A DNA stretch of 64,000 bases from Isoetes taiwanensis (lineage: Eukaryota; Streptophyta; Lycopodiopsida; Isoetales; Isoetaceae), in assembly GCA_021234155.1 (NCBI GenBank), contig JAJEKV010000113.1:1240001-1304000 (forward strand), in the 5' to 3' direction. A program made the translations under genes and the position numbers. Within the stretch, counting starts at the first letter, position 1. The number at the start of each line of letters is the position of its first letter. The notes under the pieces were generated by a model, which worked only from the letters and a program-made list of their open reading frames with translations, was not told the origin of the DNA and searched no databases. Positions 59,805-64,000 of the stretch are shown piece after piece.

Positions 59805-60313
59805 AGCATGAAAACAAAGGAAAACCTTACCTGATTCAGGTTTATTTATTGAATTTGAGAATTATTGATAAAGGTGGTCCAACATTCTTCTCCCAAATCA
59901 TGGACTTTAATTTGGAGTTGAGGCCGATGATGTATAGACACATGAGATTGTGACGACACAGAGACGATGCTCCTTTTTGTGCTCCTTTGTGTGCTTAACA
60001 TTCTTATTAATAAGGTTATGCATTGGCAATTCCCAATGTAAAATAGTTAAAAAAGAGTGCATTGTAATAGTTCAAGAACCACTATGTTGAAATTTATACT
60101 TCCACATCATTGAAAATGTATAGATAGAGGTCTTTGAACTTAATGAGGTTTCATGAACTCATATGCAAGTTTCATAAACTAGCAAAAGCAAAAAATCACC
60201 TGAGAGATGGAAACATAATAATAAAACCACGTTCCATATTCAAACTCATGATATGGAGTGATTACATGGTGAGAGAAACAAAATTGCTTCAATAAGAATC
60301 CATTGTTGTGAGC

Positions 60314-60546
60314 TATTATTGAAGGCCCATGTATGCATGACAACACCAAGCACACATTTTCTCTTTTATTTCATTTGAATAAAGTTGAGTTAATTGATGG
60401 TCCAAATTGCCACACATTGAATCTGTGCATCTGAAGTATTATTGAAGGCCCATGTATGCATGGCAACAACCCACATTTTCTCTTTTATTTCATTTGAATA
60501 AATTCGAAGTTAATTGATGGTCCGACCGCCATCACACATTGAATCT
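60314..60546 (+). repeat. Tandem duplication, 123-bp period
   Basis: Copies at 60314-60424 and 60437-60546 share tattattgaaggcccatgta, ttctcttttatttcatttga, gttaattgatggtcc and cacacattgaatct, with a few indels. Confidence 0.9.
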
Positions 60547-61254
60547 AGCGCCTCTTATCTAGTCTACAACTGCAATCATATACATTTAAGGAACCTCGAA
60601 GCTTTCATGTTTCATGACTTGAAGAAAGAAAGTGTAAGACATCATTGATATTTCTTTTTCTCACGATCAATTTGTCAAACCAATATGACCATGCTTTTGT
60701 TGTCGGTTGCACATATGGACGTTAAAGGCCGAAGTTACACGAATTTACCCATGCCAGGGACATTAGTTGGCCAACGCCCAATAAGTATTTTGATCCATTT
60801 TACATTCCTAGCTTGGAGGTAAATGTAAGGTAGAGGGTAAGTTACATGAACGATCTATTCAACGTGAAAACTATGGTTGAGGGTAGGATAAATTGGGATC
60901 GAATTGGGTGTAAAAGTAAGAAATAGGGTATTTCAAATTTTGAGAGCACAAGACTATATACAAAGGATTTCTATAGATTGCAAGTCAGATACAAAGGGTT
61001 TCTCCATACCCAAGGAATGCACATGCCATATATCCCTTATATAGAGATGAACCCCCCTGGGCAAAAGGCTAGTTAATTATGAAGTGTAGGCTTACTATTG
61101 CAGATGGCACATGCTCTTGGTATCAGTGTAATGCTAACAAAGTTCTCCTTCGCGATCTTATTCAAATTAAACTAGAATTTCATAGGGTATATATTTTCTG
61201 GACAAGCTGATACCTTCAAGATTTGCCCATGAAGATCGCCGCCGATGATGATGA

Positions 61255-61659
61255 CTAATTACTTTTGCAAGGTGGAAGATCTCGTGGAGATTCGCATGGC
61301 TCCGTGAAGAAGGCAGCGTATGCGCAGTTCACAATTTCATGCACCATCGCAATGTTCTCGTGGCGGAGGGTTGGTTGTTGTCTCACGTCAAAATGATCGG
61401 CAATTGCCACTACCATATCCCCGAGGCAAAGATGGAGACGCTTTGTGAAGCCGGGGTAGCTTTGGCGTAAGAAAGATGTCAAAGGTCTCACGAGTTTAAA
61501 TAGAGGAGGTTTGCAACCCTCCGGAACCGTGATTAAATACATTATTGGCAAGACAAAGGAAAGGGAAATGTTAGAAATGAGGAGATCGACATGTTGCAAA
61601 AGGATCTCTATAGATGAGCTTGTAGAGAAGACATGCACTTTGTTGCATGAATGCTGCAA
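61255..61659 (-). other. Unassigned 134-codon open frame
   Basis: The - strand is open for 134 codons with a mixed composition (for example LVRPLTSFLRQSYPGFTKRL and MVVAIADHFDVRQQPTLRHE). The + strand of the same stretch also reads protein-like in pieces (for example ISIDELVEKTCTLLHECCNL). I cannot say which strand, if either, is coding, and no family is recognised. Confidence 0.3.
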
Positions 61660-62139
61660 TTTGGCTTATGGAATTGGTGTCACTATTTTTTTCAGATCTA
61701 AACCATGATGTATGTGACATGAAGTTGGGTGATGAATGATTAGCAGATACTATTATGGGCTTGTTTCCTATGCCTGCTAAGATTACTATGTGTTGCCAAG
61801 CATGTGCAGAAATGCCACAAATGGGTCATTTCTGCTCTGACATTTACTAGCACGAAGGTAGATAATATATGAACAAAGAACTAGTCATTTCTAGGTGTAA
61901 AAAACATAGCTTGATTGTTTTGCAACCCACGAAAAATCATTAATTTAACGAGCTTGGAGTGGCCTTCATAGAATTGGAATAGGCACTGCATGCTTATGGA
62001 TTTCATGATTATTTTATATTTTCTCATGTTCTCGTGGTTATTGTAAGATTATCATTTACAACTTATTTGTATGACTTGACGACGTTCTGGTTCTTATTAT
62101 CACTATTCATGTTATGTCCGGGCTTCTAACATAGCGGGG

Positions 62140-62720
62140 TTCTCAAGATCTAAGGGAATCTTTGATATTTAGGTGTGTTTTGCGGTGGAAATTTTCATAG
62201 AATCTAAGAGAATCTACATGGAATCTTGGAGAATCTAGAGAAATCTTGAAATATTCTTAGAGAATCTAAGGGAATCTTAAAAGAATCTAGGGGAATCTAA
62301 GGGAATCTTCATACAATCTTTAAGTATCTAGAGGAATCTTGATAGAATCTTAGAGAATCTGCATGAAATATTGGAGAATCTAGAGGAATCTTGGGATAAT
62401 CTTAGGAAATCTAGGGGAATATGAAGAAAATCTTTAGGAATCTAAGGGAATCTTCATACAATCTTTGAGTATTGAGAGGAATCTTGATGGAATCTTGGAG
62501 AACATAGAGAATATCTATAGAATCTTCAATGCATGACTTTGAATTTGACTTCTAATCGAATTTTTACAATCCCTCATTGTATAAAATGAAAGCTTCATAA
62601 AATATTGGGCAATCTAAGGGAATGTTTCTCAAAGGGTCTTGAGGAATATATGGGAACATTGATAGAGTTTCGTAGAATCTAAGCGAATCTTTTCAGAGGC
62701 TTGGAGAATCTTTATAGGAT
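62140..62720 (+). repeat. GAATCT-based degenerate satellite array
   Basis: About forty variants of gaatct occur here, in phrases such as gaatctaagggaatctt, gaatcttggagaatctagag and gaatctaggggaatct, with a rough 12-14-bp spacing. A longer unit is superimposed: gggaatcttcatacaatctt at 62301 recurs at 62446, a 145-bp period, with the following agaggaatcttgat also shared. The array is interrupted at about 62520-62610. Downstream, cttctaatcgaattt...caatccctcattgta (about 62548) and cttctactcggatct...cagtccctcatagta (about 62746) form another pair about 198 bp apart. Confidence 0.85.
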
Positions 62721-62789
62721 CTACATTGGATGGCTCTGCATTTGGCTTCTACTCGGATCTATACAGTCCCTCATAGTACAATCCACTTG

Positions 62790-63885
62790 TCTATCTTCAA
62801 GAGCAAAAACAACTTTTTAACGATTCAACGATATTATTTAACAATCTATTTTGGTTATCCAGTAGCCCAAGTTCATCCGCCATCTAGGCCCAACCTTGTT
62901 ATGCCTCATGCTATGCATATTTCATGTGCCCTATCTTATAAAAGGTCAATTCTAAGTAACTCTACCTTAGCAAGCATCTTATATTTAGTTATTAGTAAGT
63001 TTAAGAACAACAATGTAAAATAGAGCACAAATAAAGCAAACAAAGGAAACATATACAACAAAAACGCAGATGTTCATCATCGTGGAAATCCCTAAATGGA
63101 TCGATCCTTCTGATACCGGTGTTCTACAAACTACAGCCAATCGGCCTTTCCTGCAATTTTCATTCTGATTTTCACCATGATCCACTATTTTGCATGTTTT
63201 GGCGGCTTTTTGATGGAAAAAGTACTTCTAAAACACTTCACCTGAAGCACCAAAACCGCCTCTTTGTTGCATCGATCTTACAATTTAGATCTATAAGCAA
63301 GATCAATCCATTCTTATGCAAAATCGTCACTTTTGAAGCCCACAGCGGATTCTCATATGAATCCCAGCACCGCCTATAGCTCCAAGAATCATTTCCTAAG
63401 ATCCTTGATTCATATCAAAACGCCCTTTTACATATAATTTCGTCATGTTTCTGTCTGCTTTTCTTTAATTAAACTAGCTTAGGCCTTGCAAATCTCTACA
63501 AAAAGTTAGTATGCCTCCGATGGCTTAATCGCCCATCGACTATTCTCGATTTCTCCAAACGCCTCACTAATTTCTAGAATATATGCAGATTCAAATTTGC
63601 GCTACCAATGTATTAAATCCTTTACACAAAGCGTGTATGTAATGATTAATAGCAACTTATCCGTTCTTAAGCAACCCACCCGGTAAAAGATTGATGGATG
63701 GGTGGAAACACCCACCGTAAAAAGATTGATGTAGTTCTTCATGGATCTCCAAGCTCCCCGCTTAGATATCTCCTCGGCACCACAAAGCTCAAAAGCCTTC
63801 TCTTGCAAAAATTCCCTTTTGTAAACCTTTTGCCAAAGAAGGAAACCCTTGCTTATGTGCACGCATGTCTTATGTATGTGCAAAA
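62790..63885. other. No supported gene
   Basis: Short frames only (largest under 100 codons), with no recognised domain. Confidence 0.5.
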
Positions 63886-63887
63886 AT

Positions 63888-63988
63888 ATGTATACAAGAT
63901 CGTAAGGGGGGGACCATTACAAACATTAAGTCACCGGGACATGTATACAAGACCGTAAGGGGCCCGGATCGTTACAAACATTAAGTCA
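63888..63988 (+). repeat. 53-bp tandem duplication at the window end
   Basis: Copies at 63888-63934 and 63941-63988 share atgtatacaaga, cgtaaggggg, a short changed centre and ttacaaacattaagtcac. They may continue the border of an LTR element beyond the window. Confidence 0.85.
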
Positions 63989-64000
63989 CTTTGAGGCTGC

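Noticed and set aside
1-64000. Prokaryotic-type operons, CRISPR arrays or defence systems
   Set aside because: Spliced genes, LINEs and plant transposons show nuclear plant DNA; the repeat arrays lack the fixed-length repeat and unique-spacer pattern of CRISPR.

Overview
The window is nuclear DNA from a land plant, most likely a seedless vascular plant (fern or lycophyte); that placement is inference. Direct evidence for a plant is a plasma-membrane P3A H+-ATPase gene with GT-AG introns, a PLS-class pentatricopeptide-repeat (PPR) gene, the first exon of a germin-like gene, a plant L1-type LINE and PIF/Harbinger transposons. The PPR protein has a long stack of 31-residue S-type motifs, a style I associate with lycophytes and ferns. 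The DNA is AT-rich, gene-poor and full of decayed transposons and small duplications.

Layout. 1-6 kb: mostly unassigned DNA with a decayed ankyrin-repeat gene. 7-20 kb: a Ty3/gypsy pol region on the + strand (protease region, archaeal-type RNase H, reverse transcriptase, native RNase H, integrase). It is split at 9.86-17.6 kb by an antisense L1 LINE of about 7.7 kb. 20-26.5 kb: unassigned, with local duplications. 26.7-33.5 kb: remains of one PIF/Harbinger element (transposase and SANT/Myb-like gene, both on the - strand), with about 1.8 kb of foreign DNA in the transposase that carries a germin-like exon 1. 34.09-36.88 kb: a second PIF/Harbinger with visible terminal inverted repeats, TAA on both sides, and convergent transposase and SANT genes. 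37.2-42.5 kb: the H+-ATPase gene in seven coding exons. 42.5-49 kb: small retroposed and MITE-like pieces. 49-51 kb: the PPR gene on the - strand. 51-64 kb: a 422-bp MITE, a pair of 0.95-kb direct repeats, a few unassigned coding-like stretches, and an array built on the motif GAATCT.

The only host genes I can name with confidence are the H+-ATPase (proton pumping at the plasma membrane) and the PPR protein (organellar RNA processing). Both have complete-looking architectures but carry about five single-base frameshifts each, and the PPR has one stop codon. These could be young pseudogenes or indel errors in the assembly, and this doubt applies to every broken frame in the window. I found no CRISPR array, rRNA or tRNA gene that I could support by eye.
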